A stretch of DNA of 64,000 bases. It comes from Hyphomicrobiales bacterium (lineage in GTDB: Bacteria > Pseudomonadota > Alphaproteobacteria > Rhizobiales > Rhizobiaceae). The stretch lies in assembly GCA_900474095.1 (NCBI GenBank), contig UCOA01000007.1:62001-126000 (forward strand), in the 5' to 3' direction. The notes beneath the pieces are model-generated. The model was not told the origin of the DNA and searched no databases. It was given only the letters and a program-made list of their open reading frames with translations. The position numbers and the translations under genes were made by a program. This document shows, in pieces, positions 35,622-43,510 of the stretch (its first letter is position 1; each line of letters opens with the position of its first letter).

Positions 35622-36484
35622 AGATAGCGCTCATCCAATTGAATTCGCAGCCTGATCGGGCTCGCAATCTCAAGGCCGCCCAGGAATTGATGGAACAGGC
35701 GGTTGCTCGCGAACAGCCTGACCTCATTGTGCTGCCGGAGCATTTCGACTGGACTGGCGGAACTGCTGAGGACAAACGCCTTGCTGCTGACCGTGTTCCG
35801 GGTGGCGAGGCCTATGCCCTGGTCCAGGCCTTTGCCGCAAAACACCGGGTCTGGGTGCATGCTGGCAGCCTGCTGGAGAAAAGTCCGGGTTTTGAGCGGA
35901 TCTACAACACGACAGTGGTTTTCGATTCCTCCGGCCGGCAGGTGGGCGTCTACCGCAAGATCCACCTGTTCGACATCACCGCACCTGATGGCAAGGTCTA
36001 CGCGGAGTCAGCAACAGTCGCGCCCGGCAATCAACTGCTGATCTACGAGATTAATGGATTCCGCGTTGCCTGCGCCATCTGCTACGACCTCAGATTTTCA
36101 GGGCTCTTCAATCGGCTTTCAGCTGAAGGCGTCGATCTCTTCGTCCTTCCGGCAGCATTCACCGAGCAGACGGGAAAGGATCACTGGGAGGTGTTATGCC
36201 GCGCCAGGGCGATCGAATTTCAGGCCTATCTCGCCGCCTGCGGCCAGTGCGGCTCGTATCTTGCGCCCGGAGGGGAAGAGCGGCGAACCTTCGGACATTC
36301 CATGGTCTGCGATCCGTGGGGTGACGTTATCGCGCGGGCTGCCGGCAAAGTCACGATTGTCACCGCGGCACTGGATGCCTCGCGTTTGAAGGAGGTTCGC
36401 CAGTGGATCCCGATGCGGGACCACCGCCTGGATTTGTCCGGCGTTGACGTCCGCGCCAGTAACCTGGGCACTAGGAGGCCTTGA
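35618..36484 (+). CDS. Carbon-nitrogen hydrolase (nitrilase superfamily amidase)
   Basis: A 288-residue amidase starting at GTG 35618 in a four-base overlap with the RraA-like gene. The Glu-Lys-Cys triad is complete: VLPEHFDW, YRKIHLFDI and ACAICYDLRF. Overall it resembles omega-amidase/YafV- and carbamoylputrescinase-like branches that release ammonia from an amide. It should act in the cytoplasm on the imported compound or its breakdown product. Together with the importer and dioxygenase it suggests growth on a nitrogen-containing, possibly opine-like compound. Confidence 0.93.
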   Translation: MKIALIQLNSQPDRARNLKAAQELMEQAVAREQPDLIVLPEHFDWTGGTAEDKRLAADRVPGGEAYALVQAFAAKHRVWVHAGSLLEKSPGFERIYNTTVVFDSSGRQVGVYRKIHLFDITAPDGKVYAESATVAPGNQLLIYEINGFRVACAICYDLRFSGLFNRLSAEGVDLFVLPAAFTEQTGKDHWEVLCRARAIEFQAYLAACGQCGSYLAPGGEERRTFGHSMVCDPWGDVIARAAGKVTIVTAALDASRLKEVRQWIPMRDHRLDLSGVDVRASNLGTRRP

Positions 36485-36520
36485 CAACGCGAAATTCGCG
36501 ACACCGCACGTCAGGTGGAT

Positions 36521-36742
36521 TCATGGTGTCGGGGCGTCCGGCCGCACAAGGTCCATGTGGTCGACGCCGAGCGCCTGCGCAAGTTCGTAGAGCGTCACGA
36601 TACTGGGGTTGCGTTTGCCCCGCTCGAGGCCGCTCAAATATTGCTGGCTGAAGCCAGCGCGCGCCGAGACTTCCTCCTGCGTCAAACCCTTTTCCCGACG
36701 CAGGCGCGCAAAGTTCCGTCCGACCAATTTGCGCATGTCCAT
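36521..36742 (-). CDS. XRE-family transcriptional regulator, 73 residues
   Basis: A short helix-turn-helix protein: MDMRKLVGRNFARLRREKGLTQEEVSARAGFSQQYLSGLERGKRNPSIVTLYELAQALGVDHMDLV, with no effector domain. I took ATG 36742; an upstream TTG at 36781 adds 13 non-family residues. It converges on the amidase gene with 36 bases between stops and diverges from the XRE gene at 36902, so it may regulate either side. Its domain resembles the XRE protein at 29781, and the two bracket the ABC-dioxygenase-amidase operon. Confidence 0.83.
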   Translation of the reverse strand: MDMRKLVGRNFARLRREKGLTQEEVSARAGFSQQYLSGLERGKRNPSIVTLYELAQALGVDHMDLVRPDAPTP

Positions 36743-36901
36743 GCGCCACTGATGCCAGCCTGTAGAATTTAAGTTTATCAACTATAGTATGTAATCGCCG
36801 CGGACGGGCTGTCACACGATTAAGGTCAAATGGCGCTTAGCGCCGGCGTCGGGCGGCAAACGGTCGACCATCTCACAATTGACGTCGAGCAATTGGAAGG
36901 T

Positions 36902-37306
36902 ATGAAACTGGCTGTACGAAAACCAAATGTCATTGACCTTGCCATCGGCGGCAGAATTCGGGAGCACCGGCGAAGGCTTGGAATGAGCCAGCCCGAACTT
37001 GCACATTTCCTCGGTGTCACCGCTCAGCAGGTGCAGAAATATGAAGTTGGGCTCTCGCGTGTCGGGTCTAGCCGTCTACAACAGATCGCGAGGAAGCTTC
37101 ACGTCCCGATCTCGTCGCTGTTTGAGCCAGTCGCAAGTCCGACCCGCAACGTCACCTCGTCGACAGCCTCGATCGACACAGCGATCCTGGCCTGGTTGGG
37201 CACTCCCGAATGCATTGAGCTTAACCGTGCATTCAAACAGATCGCGGACCCGAGGATCCGCCGCAGGGTCGTTGCGCTGATCGTCGCTGTTTCCAAAAAC
37301 CACTGA
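36902..37306 (+). CDS. XRE-family transcriptional regulator (rhizobial SinR-like type)
   Basis: A 134-residue protein starting MKLAVRKPNVIDLAIGGRIREHRRRLGMSQPELAHFLGVTAQQVQKYEVGLSRVGSSRLQQIARKL. The phrase Q-Q-V-Q-K-Y-E-x-G-x-x-R-V-G-x-S-R-L is diagnostic of the XRE subfamily that is very common in Rhizobiales. The C-terminal half (TASIDTAILAWLGTPECIEL onward) is helical with no known domain. An in-frame ATG 24 codons upstream exists, but relatives begin at the chosen point. It is divergent from the smaller XRE gene, sharing a 159-base control region. Confidence 0.85.
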   Translation: MKLAVRKPNVIDLAIGGRIREHRRRLGMSQPELAHFLGVTAQQVQKYEVGLSRVGSSRLQQIARKLHVPISSLFEPVASPTRNVTSSTASIDTAILAWLGTPECIELNRAFKQIADPRIRRRVVALIVAVSKNH

Positions 37307-37388
37307 CATGCCTAGCATCACTTGCTACCTCCGAGCCGGTCCGGCCGGCCCGCATGGCATGTAACGTGTTAGCGAAAGTATTGCGCAC

Positions 37389-37640
37389 ATGGCACGAGCA
37401 AAGACATTTTCATTGGGCGATACCTACGATGGTATCTTGTCTGACTTGGTCCGGAATGGCCGTTTTGGAACCGAAACCGAGGCGGTAAGAGCCGGAATTC
37501 GGATGTTGGCCGATTACGAGATGAGCGTCCGGTCTTTAGGTCAGGAAATCAGCGCGGCCGACGCGGAGAGCGAAGCAGGTCTTGGCAAAGAATATACCAG
37601 CGCCAGCGATCTGCTCAACGACATTATGAGCGAAGGCTAA
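37389..37640 (+). CDS. parD: ParD-type antitoxin
   Basis: An 83-residue ribbon-helix-helix protein: N-terminal TFSLGDTYDGILSDLVRNGRFGTETEAVRAGIRMLADYE is the CopG/ParD DNA-binding domain. The C-terminal part (SEAGLGKEYTSASDLLNDIM) is the flexible toxin-neutralising segment. ParD normally represses its own parDE operon and blocks the ParE gyrase poison. No intact parE follows; only a short remnant is visible, so the antitoxin is orphaned. Confidence 0.85.
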   Translation: MARAKTFSLGDTYDGILSDLVRNGRFGTETEAVRAGIRMLADYEMSVRSLGQEISAADAESEAGLGKEYTSASDLLNDIMSEG

Positions 37641-37722
37641 GGACATTAACCCGAAACGTTTGATCATAGCGCCGTTAGCCGTCAAGGACCTGCGGGGAAC
37701 TCGTAGGCCTAGTCGGATTTAG
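37639..37722 (+). pseudogene. Remnant of a parE toxin N-terminus
   Basis: Directly after parD, one frame reads NPKRLIIAPLAVKDLRG before running into a stop at 37720-37722. This resembles the ParE N-terminus (basic residue, I/L-x-P-x-A-x-x-D-L). It lacks a start codon and the remaining roughly 75 residues of a ParE. The call rests on about 15 residues and position only. Confidence 0.45.
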
Positions 37723-37890
37723 GCGAACCGACCACCGCACATCTATTTACCTGGATTTATCCTGCGCTGCTCCGTCGCTTTACCAGCAAGGCCGAAGCTT
37801 TGCGAAACCTTCACCCCGCGTGTTGCCGGAAGAAGTTAAGGTTTGACGCGCGCTCGGCACGCAGCACTGTCGATCTTCGGAGGAACAATC

Positions 37891-38967
37891 ATGTATCGTC
37901 ACGCAGGCTTCACCGAGCCCGTCACCTTTATTGGCCTCGACGCGTTACAATCGATGCGGGCCGAACTAACGACTGCCGAACTGCTCAAAACCGTCAATTC
38001 GGCCTGGCGCGACATCCGGGCGGCCAAGTCATTCGGCGGTAAAGCGGTTCTGTCATTGCCCGAGGAGGAGTTCTGGAGCAGGCCGGAATTCCAACCCTTC
38101 AAGGCTGACTTTACCAAGCAGCGCCTCGGATGGAAGCTTTCGTCGCTCTACAGCGTCAATGCGGAATTCGGCGCGGTTAAGATCATCGGCGCCAATGCGT
38201 TTAACCGGCGGCTCGGTTTGCCTCGGTCGACGTCCACGATCGTCCTGTTGGAGAAAATGACAATGCGTCCCGTGGCCATTCTCGACGGTACCGCAATATC
38301 GGCGACGCGAACCGGAACATACGCTTCGAAGGTGTTTCAGCGGTGCTTTCCCGAACAAGAGAAGATTTCGGTCTTTGTCTTTGGCGCGGGGCCGGTCGCC
38401 AGAGCCGCAATTTCGTGCTTGGCACACATCGCTTCGGATAAGATCCGGCAGATCTTCGTGCGAAGCCGGACGATTGAAGGTGCAGACTCGATGACAGCAC
38501 TTTTGCGTGCGCAAACGACGATCCCGCTGATCCCGGTTGCGGACAATAGCCGGCTTTGCGACTGCGCTTTCGTCGTCACTGCGTCCAACGCCCGGCAGCC
38601 CGTGTTTGAGGACGGTGAGCTTCTTACGGACGCCGTGACGCTCCATTTGGGTGGCGATGAAGTTCCGCAAGCCTATCTTGTGCGCGCACTTCGCACCGGC
38701 ACCGTTGTCTGCGACAGCCTGGCGATGGTGTCGCACCGCAGGTCGCAAAGCCTGGCCCTGCATTTCTGGCGCAACGGATTGTCCCTGGAAACCGTTGGAT
38801 CGCTTTTGGGGATCCGTGAACTCTCGGCATCGCAGGATTGGTATCTGAAGCAGGCTGGACCCGTCTGTATTACCTGCGTCGGTCTGCCGATGCTTGATCT
38901 CTATGTCGCCCAGGCGACTTTCGAGAAATACGTAAAAGCGCACGACAGGATTTCCTCCCCGAATTGA
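37891..38967 (+). CDS. Ornithine cyclodeaminase / SbnB-family protein
   Basis: A 358-residue protein, with CGGAGGAACAATC before ATG 37891. The Rossmann loop is VFVFGAGPVARAAISCL, preceded by ILDGTAISATRTGTYASKVF, where family members place the catalytic aspartate and arginine. WKLSSLYSVN lies where relatives have the lysine for substrate binding. Members include ornithine cyclodeaminase, alanine dehydrogenase and SbnB, which releases 2,3-diaminopropionate. It precedes a MmgE/PrpD gene by 54 bases, so the pair may degrade an amino-acid-like compound, possibly an opine. The substrate is not resolved. Confidence 0.86.
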   Translation: MYRHAGFTEPVTFIGLDALQSMRAELTTAELLKTVNSAWRDIRAAKSFGGKAVLSLPEEEFWSRPEFQPFKADFTKQRLGWKLSSLYSVNAEFGAVKIIGANAFNRRLGLPRSTSTIVLLEKMTMRPVAILDGTAISATRTGTYASKVFQRCFPEQEKISVFVFGAGPVARAAISCLAHIASDKIRQIFVRSRTIEGADSMTALLRAQTTIPLIPVADNSRLCDCAFVVTASNARQPVFEDGELLTDAVTLHLGGDEVPQAYLVRALRTGTVVCDSLAMVSHRRSQSLALHFWRNGLSLETVGSLLGIRELSASQDWYLKQAGPVCITCVGLPMLDLYVAQATFEKYVKAHDRISSPN

Positions 38968-39021
38968 ACGACCGCGAGCACGAGCACTTGTTCGGCTGTG
39001 CTAGCAGAGGTGGAGATCACC

Positions 39022-40377
39022 ATGCACCTGACAGGCATTTTGGCGGATCACATATGGTGCGTCTCGCAAGTGGAGCGCCCAGTTTCAATTGAGGAAACCG
39101 TTTTGCGTTGCGTCCTTGATCTGATTGGTGCTGCCATTGCCGGCGCGGAGGCAAAAGGCCCGACTGCGACGCGACAGTCTGCGCCGCTCATCTTCGGTGA
39201 GGGCACCGCCCCCATATGGATGTCGGCAAAGACAGCAGCTCCCGTCGCCGCCCTCATCTGCAATGCGGCGGCGGCTTGCGCACTTGATCTTGATGACGGG
39301 CATCGTGCGGCGCGCGGGCACCCAGGCGCCTGCGTGATCCCGACCGCGCTCACCCTTGCCACCCAGACGAAAGTGACCGGCCGCGCACTCGTGTCGGCAA
39401 TCATCGCCGGCTATGATATCGGCGTGCGGATCGCCGCGGCGCAGAATTCGCAAGGCATCCCGACCCGCCAATCCGGCCGTTGGGCAGCCTTTGCCGCGGT
39501 CGCCGCAGGTGCCTCGATGATGAGGACAAAGCCCGATCACACCGCACAGGCTCTGGCAATTGCCGGTGTGCTTGCCCCCAATCAGCAGGCGAATGGCAGC
39601 TCTGGGTATTCCAGCGACACTGGAAACGACGTGAAGGAAGGCATAGCCTGGAGCGCGGCGACTGGTCTGACCGCTCTTTACCTGGCGATGAGTGGCCACA
39701 CAGGACCTGCTGATCTACTCGATCACCCCGGTTACTATGATCGTGAAAGGATCGTCGACCAGTTGGGCGACCGCTGGGAAATAGGCGGTACATATTTCAA
39801 ACTCTATGCTTGCTGCCGATATATTCATGCACCTATCGACGCCCTATTGACGATCATGATCGAGCACGCTCTCGTTGCCAAGGAGATCACGGGCGTGACT
39901 GTCGACACGTTTGGATGGGCGCTCAGGCTTGGCAACAAGACCAACCCCGAAAACCTTGTCGATATCCAGTATAGCCTGCCATATTGCCTTGCCGTAGCAG
40001 CCATCGACGGGCCGGCGGCGCTCGCTCCCGTTGACGAGAGACTGCTCAACCGCTCCGACCTTGCGCGTTTTGCCGAAAAGGTGCGCATGAGCGCCGATCC
40101 GGAGCTCGATCGGCTCTTTCCCCATCAGACATTGGCAACGGTCACGGTCGAAACAACCAGAGGAGACCGTTTCCGGTCGCCGGTTGCGGGACCCGTCGGA
40201 GACCCGGCGCACCCGTTGTCCTTCGGTGCGCTGGAAGAGAAATTTCTGAGGGTGACGCGCGGGATCATCGGGCCCCGACAGCAGGAGACGTTGATTAACG
40301 CCGTACTGAGGCTCCTATCCGATGACGGTGCGCTGCTCCTTTCTGAACTCGGCCCCACCCGCTCGTCGGAGGCTTGA
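39022..40377 (+). CDS. MmgE/PrpD family protein
   Basis: A 451-residue member of the 2-methylcitrate dehydratase / immune-responsive gene 1 superfamily. ATG 39022 follows AGGTGGAGATCACC. Family features include AALICNAAAACALDLDDGHRAARGHPGACVIPTALTLA, the conserved D-D-x-H and G-H-P-x-x-x-x-x-P-A motif, and a late YACCRYIHAPIDALL. Activities known in the family are methylcitrate dehydratase, cis-aconitate decarboxylase and various uncharacterised racemase or isomerase steps. It follows the ornithine-cyclodeaminase homologue and is probably in the same transcript. Confidence 0.9.
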   Translation: MHLTGILADHIWCVSQVERPVSIEETVLRCVLDLIGAAIAGAEAKGPTATRQSAPLIFGEGTAPIWMSAKTAAPVAALICNAAAACALDLDDGHRAARGHPGACVIPTALTLATQTKVTGRALVSAIIAGYDIGVRIAAAQNSQGIPTRQSGRWAAFAAVAAGASMMRTKPDHTAQALAIAGVLAPNQQANGSSGYSSDTGNDVKEGIAWSAATGLTALYLAMSGHTGPADLLDHPGYYDRERIVDQLGDRWEIGGTYFKLYACCRYIHAPIDALLTIMIEHALVAKEITGVTVDTFGWALRLGNKTNPENLVDIQYSLPYCLAVAAIDGPAALAPVDERLLNRSDLARFAEKVRMSADPELDRLFPHQTLATVTVETTRGDRFRSPVAGPVGDPAHPLSFGALEEKFLRVTRGIIGPRQQETLINAVLRLLSDDGALLLSELGPTRSSEA

Positions 40378-40486
40378 ACTCTGACCACCCTAAGCTTGCC
40401 CGAAGGCCACGGCATTAGGACAGACCGCCACTACAGGCCGCTTGCCAAAACGACAATAAGTTGCATGATCCCAGAAGGGGGATCAT

Positions 40487-40807
40487 ATGCGGGCGTTTCA
40501 CTTGGTAGTCATGGTGTTGGCGCTCGCGCTTCCAGCGCACGCAGCGAACATGCCCTGCAGTGGAAAGAAAGGCGGCATAGCCGGCTGTCAAGGCGATACC
40601 TTCATTTGCAATGATGGCTCCGTGAGTGCGAGCAAAAAGTCCTGCTCCGCGTATATGGGAGGGGCTAGTTTGCTCGGTCAGGCACAGGAAATGGCGCCTT
40701 CAGTAGGCGCCAATTGTTCCTGCCGTGCAGGCGCCTATTGTGTCGGGCCACGCGGAGGACGGTACTGCATCACCGACAGCGGCGGGAAGAGCTATTTGAG
40801 GAAATGA
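40487..40807 (+). CDS. Small secreted cysteine-rich protein
   Basis: A 106-residue protein with AGAAGGGG before its start. The first ~19 residues are a signal peptide (VVMVLALALPAHAA). The mature region has eight cysteines (for example MPCSGKKGGIAGCQGDTFIC and NCSCRAGAYCVGPRGGRYC), suggesting several disulfides in the periplasm or outside. The C-terminal GGRYCITDSGGKSYLRK looks like a conserved rhizobial small-protein motif, but I do not know its function. A terminator-like hairpin follows about 40 bases after the stop. Confidence 0.75.
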   Translation: MRAFHLVVMVLALALPAHAANMPCSGKKGGIAGCQGDTFICNDGSVSASKKSCSAYMGGASLLGQAQEMAPSVGANCSCRAGAYCVGPRGGRYCITDSGGKSYLRK

Positions 40808-40848
40808 CAAAACTGGTTCATGCAAGCCCCGCACGATCGTTTGTGAAC

Positions 40849-40884
40849 AAAGGCCAGCGTTCCGGGGGAGGAACGCTGGTCTTT
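40849..40884 (+). terminator. Terminator-like hairpin after the cysteine-rich protein gene
   Basis: Arms AGGCCAGCGTTCC (40851-40863) and GGAACGCTGGTCT (40870-40882) pair over 13 bases with one G-U pair. A-residues precede and TCTTTGTT follows. It would end the transcript from the small secreted-protein gene. Confidence 0.6.
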
Positions 40885-41042
40885 GTTGCCGACGCATTGT
40901 TGACAACGTGACATCGATTAGTGAGGCGTTTGGGGAAGAAAGGCCTCAGCTCTCTTAAAAGGCGCAGAGTTCGATTTGGTTCTGCGAGCAGAAAGTAGCG
41001 TCTTGGCCGGCGGTTCCCGCAGCGATCCAGTGCCAATAGCTA

Positions 41043-42461
41043 TTACGAGGGGGAAACGCGCTGTGGACCACGCATAAAACGCTGCGGCAAGCCAGTTCCG
41101 TGAATGAGCGCGGCGTTCCATACCGCAATCTCGCCCCTGATCATGACGTGACGGACACGGCTGAGATTGTGACTTTCGCAGATTGCCAGGTCCGCACGCC
41201 TCCCCTTCTCGATGAACCCACGGTCGCCGGCAAGCTGCGAAAAAGTCCTGGCAACATTGCCGGTGGCGAGAGCGACCGCTGCTGGCGCCGACAATTGTCG
41301 CTTCGTCACCATGCGTTGCAATGCCGACAGAATGCTGTCCCAGTCGCCGCCGGCAAAATCCGTCGATATGGTATCGACCAAACCCGCTTTGATAAGTGCG
41401 TCCAGATTATCCGGTTCGTTGCGCCAGCGCGTATGGACACTGTCGAGCGTCGACACGTCGATTGCAGCACCCCGCTTGCGAAGCTCTAGTGCGAAGTGCA
41501 CCGCTTCCTCTTCAGAAAACGACGGATGGTTGGCGTGTCCCGCGACCATCAGGCAGGACGGATGGGTTGCTGCAATCTTCAACAACGTTTCGATCGTCGG
41601 CAACGCCGTGTGGAAAATAGCTGGCAGGCCGAAACGGGCGGATTGGGTCGCGATCTCCCAAAAGCCCTGAAGAGAGAGAGCAACCGGTGGAAGCACGGTC
41701 TTTGCGATCAGTTCGCGCATCGCTTTCGCGTCGAGATGCGCTTTCAAGCCGCAGCTCTCCATCAGGTGCTCAAGATAAAACTGATCGGCGGCTCCGTCGC
41801 CATTGAGCGACCGACCGAGCACCGCTTCTTTCAAGGAACGGGCAGTTTTCGGGTGAACGGAGACCCCGGTCGCAGCCAGAATGGCGGCGGGAATGAAGCG
41901 GTAGTCCTGCGCTCCACCGCCCAGCGTCTGGCCCCCACCTGCCTCGCCCAGCGCCTTTACGCCGTCGGCAATCATTGTCTCGATCGTCAAAGTGTGGTGT
42001 CGCTTCGACAATCCCTTTCCGTCAATCTCCATCGCTGCGGCAATGTTGCTCGGTGTGTGCGCGCTCGACACATGAATATCGAGTGGGTGACGCTCGCCGC
42101 TAGGACCGTGGGTTTCGTCTACCGCCGCCAAGCCACAGACATTGAGCAGCGTCGTCGTTCCGGACAAAAGATGCCGGTTGCGGAAATATGCTACGTCGTC
42201 CTCGGCAACAGGCGATGAGCCGCTTGGCATAGCGGGACCGTGGATACAGCCGTGCGCATGCCCATTGATGATGCCCGGCAGGATCGTGCATCCGGCGGCA
42301 TCGATCACGCACGCGTCCTCGATTGTCGCCTCGGTACCCTCCCGCACCTCGATGATCCTGTCGTCGCGCAATCGCACGATACCCCGTTCGAAAAACGTCC
42401 TGCCATCACCCGTGATCACGCTGCCATTGATAATGACGGTATCCTGAAAGCTGGTGCTCAT
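41043..42461 (-). CDS. Amidohydrolase-family metal-dependent hydrolase
   Basis: A 472-residue cytoplasmic amidohydrolase. ATG 42461 follows AAGGAGAAGCGGG and overlaps the upstream regulator stop by four bases; the long open frame upstream belongs to that regulator's region. Metal ligands are likely the His pair in LPGIINGHAHGCIHGP, the histidine in VAGHANHPSF and the aspartate in DTISTDFAGGDW. The N-terminal segment VIINGSVITGDGRTFFERGIV and late GFIEKGRRADLAI belong to the small beta-sandwich domain common to these enzymes. The substrate (a cyclic amide, N-acyl or similar compound) is unknown. Co-transcription with a response regulator is unusual. Confidence 0.9.
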   Translation of the reverse strand: MSTSFQDTVIINGSVITGDGRTFFERGIVRLRDDRIIEVREGTEATIEDACVIDAAGCTILPGIINGHAHGCIHGPAMPSGSSPVAEDDVAYFRNRHLLSGTTTLLNVCGLAAVDETHGPSGERHPLDIHVSSAHTPSNIAAAMEIDGKGLSKRHHTLTIETMIADGVKALGEAGGGQTLGGGAQDYRFIPAAILAATGVSVHPKTARSLKEAVLGRSLNGDGAADQFYLEHLMESCGLKAHLDAKAMRELIAKTVLPPVALSLQGFWEIATQSARFGLPAIFHTALPTIETLLKIAATHPSCLMVAGHANHPSFSEEEAVHFALELRKRGAAIDVSTLDSVHTRWRNEPDNLDALIKAGLVDTISTDFAGGDWDSILSALQRMVTKRQLSAPAAVALATGNVARTFSQLAGDRGFIEKGRRADLAICESHNLSRVRHVMIRGEIAVWNAALIHGTGLPQRFMRGPQRVSPS

Positions 42462-43279
42462 CCCGCTTCTCCTTGGGCTGATCCGGACGGTTCTCCGGCC
42501 GTGGCTTCCATCCCGCTCGTGTTCAGTGCGTAGCCAACGCCGCGTATGGTTCGGATCGGGTCCTCGCCCGAAAGGAAATTGAGTGACCTTCGCAGCTGCC
42601 CGATATGAACATTGACCGTGCGGAGATCGACAAAGACGCCCTTCGGCCACGCACCGGCTATCAGCTCGCCGCGGCTCATGACCTGCCCCGGCCGCTCCAT
42701 GAGGCAGCGTAGAAGGTTGAATTCGATCAATGGCAAATGGACCTCCCTGCCGCCGCGGAAGACCCGGCATGCAAGGGGCTCAAGAACAATATCCGCTTGC
42801 CCGAGGCTGTGATGCGCGAGGTTCGCAGTCCCGCTGGCCGGCAATGGCGGCTGTGCTCTGAGGATATCCAGAAATCGCACCGGATCCACCGGTCTGACGA
42901 AGGCGATATCGACACCGGCATTGACGAAGCGCGGATACTCGGTAGCGGCTGTGGGCTCGATCAGCGCAATCAGCCTTACGTCCCGTGTCAGGGGCGTAGC
43001 CTTGAGCATTCCACAAAGCGCAAGCGAACAGGCCGGATCCCAGTCCACCAGCAAAGCATCGGCGAGACCTTCTTTCGTTAGCGACAGGGCCTCGTCGCAA
43101 TCTGCGGCCAGCACCGTATCAAAACCATCCCGCACAAGAATATGCCGCAGGAATAACGAGCATTGCGGGTCGCTCGATGTGATGATGATCACGCGTCTCA
43201 CATTTACACGGCATGGCACGCCGGCTGCGGCGTGAGGCTGCCGCGCCTCTGACCAGAATTGTAGCCATGAGTTTGTCAT
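42458..43279 (-). CDS. PhoB/OmpR-type response regulator with partly degenerate receiver
   Basis: A 273-residue protein: receiver about residues 28-140 and winged-helix DNA-binding domain about 165-250 (LPLIEFNLLRCLMERPGQV, then VDLRTVNVHIGQLRRSL, then IRTIRGVGYAL). The phosphorylatable aspartate is present (LLVDW, D79). The acidic pocket at the end of beta-1 is largely lost (IIITSSDP), and the conserved Lys-Pro is Arg-Pro (FVRPVD). No histidine kinase is encoded in the window. It overlaps the amidohydrolase gene by four bases and is divergent from a second regulator. Confidence 0.88.
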   Translation of the reverse strand: MTNSWLQFWSEARQPHAAAGVPCRVNVRRVIIITSSDPQCSLFLRHILVRDGFDTVLAADCDEALSLTKEGLADALLVDWDPACSLALCGMLKATPLTRDVRLIALIEPTAATEYPRFVNAGVDIAFVRPVDPVRFLDILRAQPPLPASGTANLAHHSLGQADIVLEPLACRVFRGGREVHLPLIEFNLLRCLMERPGQVMSRGELIAGAWPKGVFVDLRTVNVHIGQLRRSLNFLSGEDPIRTIRGVGYALNTSGMEATAGEPSGSAQGEAG

Positions 43280-43287
43280 TTCGTTGC

Positions 43288-43330
43288 ATAAAACTCAAAC
43301 CACACTTTAATGTTGTAGGTTAAGTTTTAT
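43288..43330. promoter_or_regulatory. Inverted repeat between divergent response-regulator genes
   Basis: ATAAAACT (43288-43295) is matched by AGTTTTAT (43323-43330), and inside them AACC (43298-43301) by GGTT (43318-43321). The unit starts nine bases upstream of the minus-strand regulator gene and lies about 180 bases from the plus-strand one. It is a good candidate operator for one or both regulators. Confidence 0.45.
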
Positions 43331-43510
43331 TGCGCCGCGACGGCCCCTGTCTTGAATGGATCACTCGGATGTTTTTGACCCGGTCCTCTCGGGACGAAAG
43401 ATTGGCACTCGTATTTTTACCAGTTGCTGCGTTCTCAACGCCAGGGAAGCATGCCCTGTTTCTAGTGATCGCCGTGCAGGCTGGGCGCCTGTCAGAAGCG
43501 AGGGCGCAAC

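Noticed and set aside
36830-36901. Earlier start for the SinR-like XRE regulator
   Set aside because: The 24 added residues are not part of the family, which normally begins at the chosen methionine.
15446-37678. Shared 13-mer ATAGCGCCGTTAG at 15446 and 37666
   Set aside because: A single 13-base match in different contexts; flanks do not match, so chance is likely.
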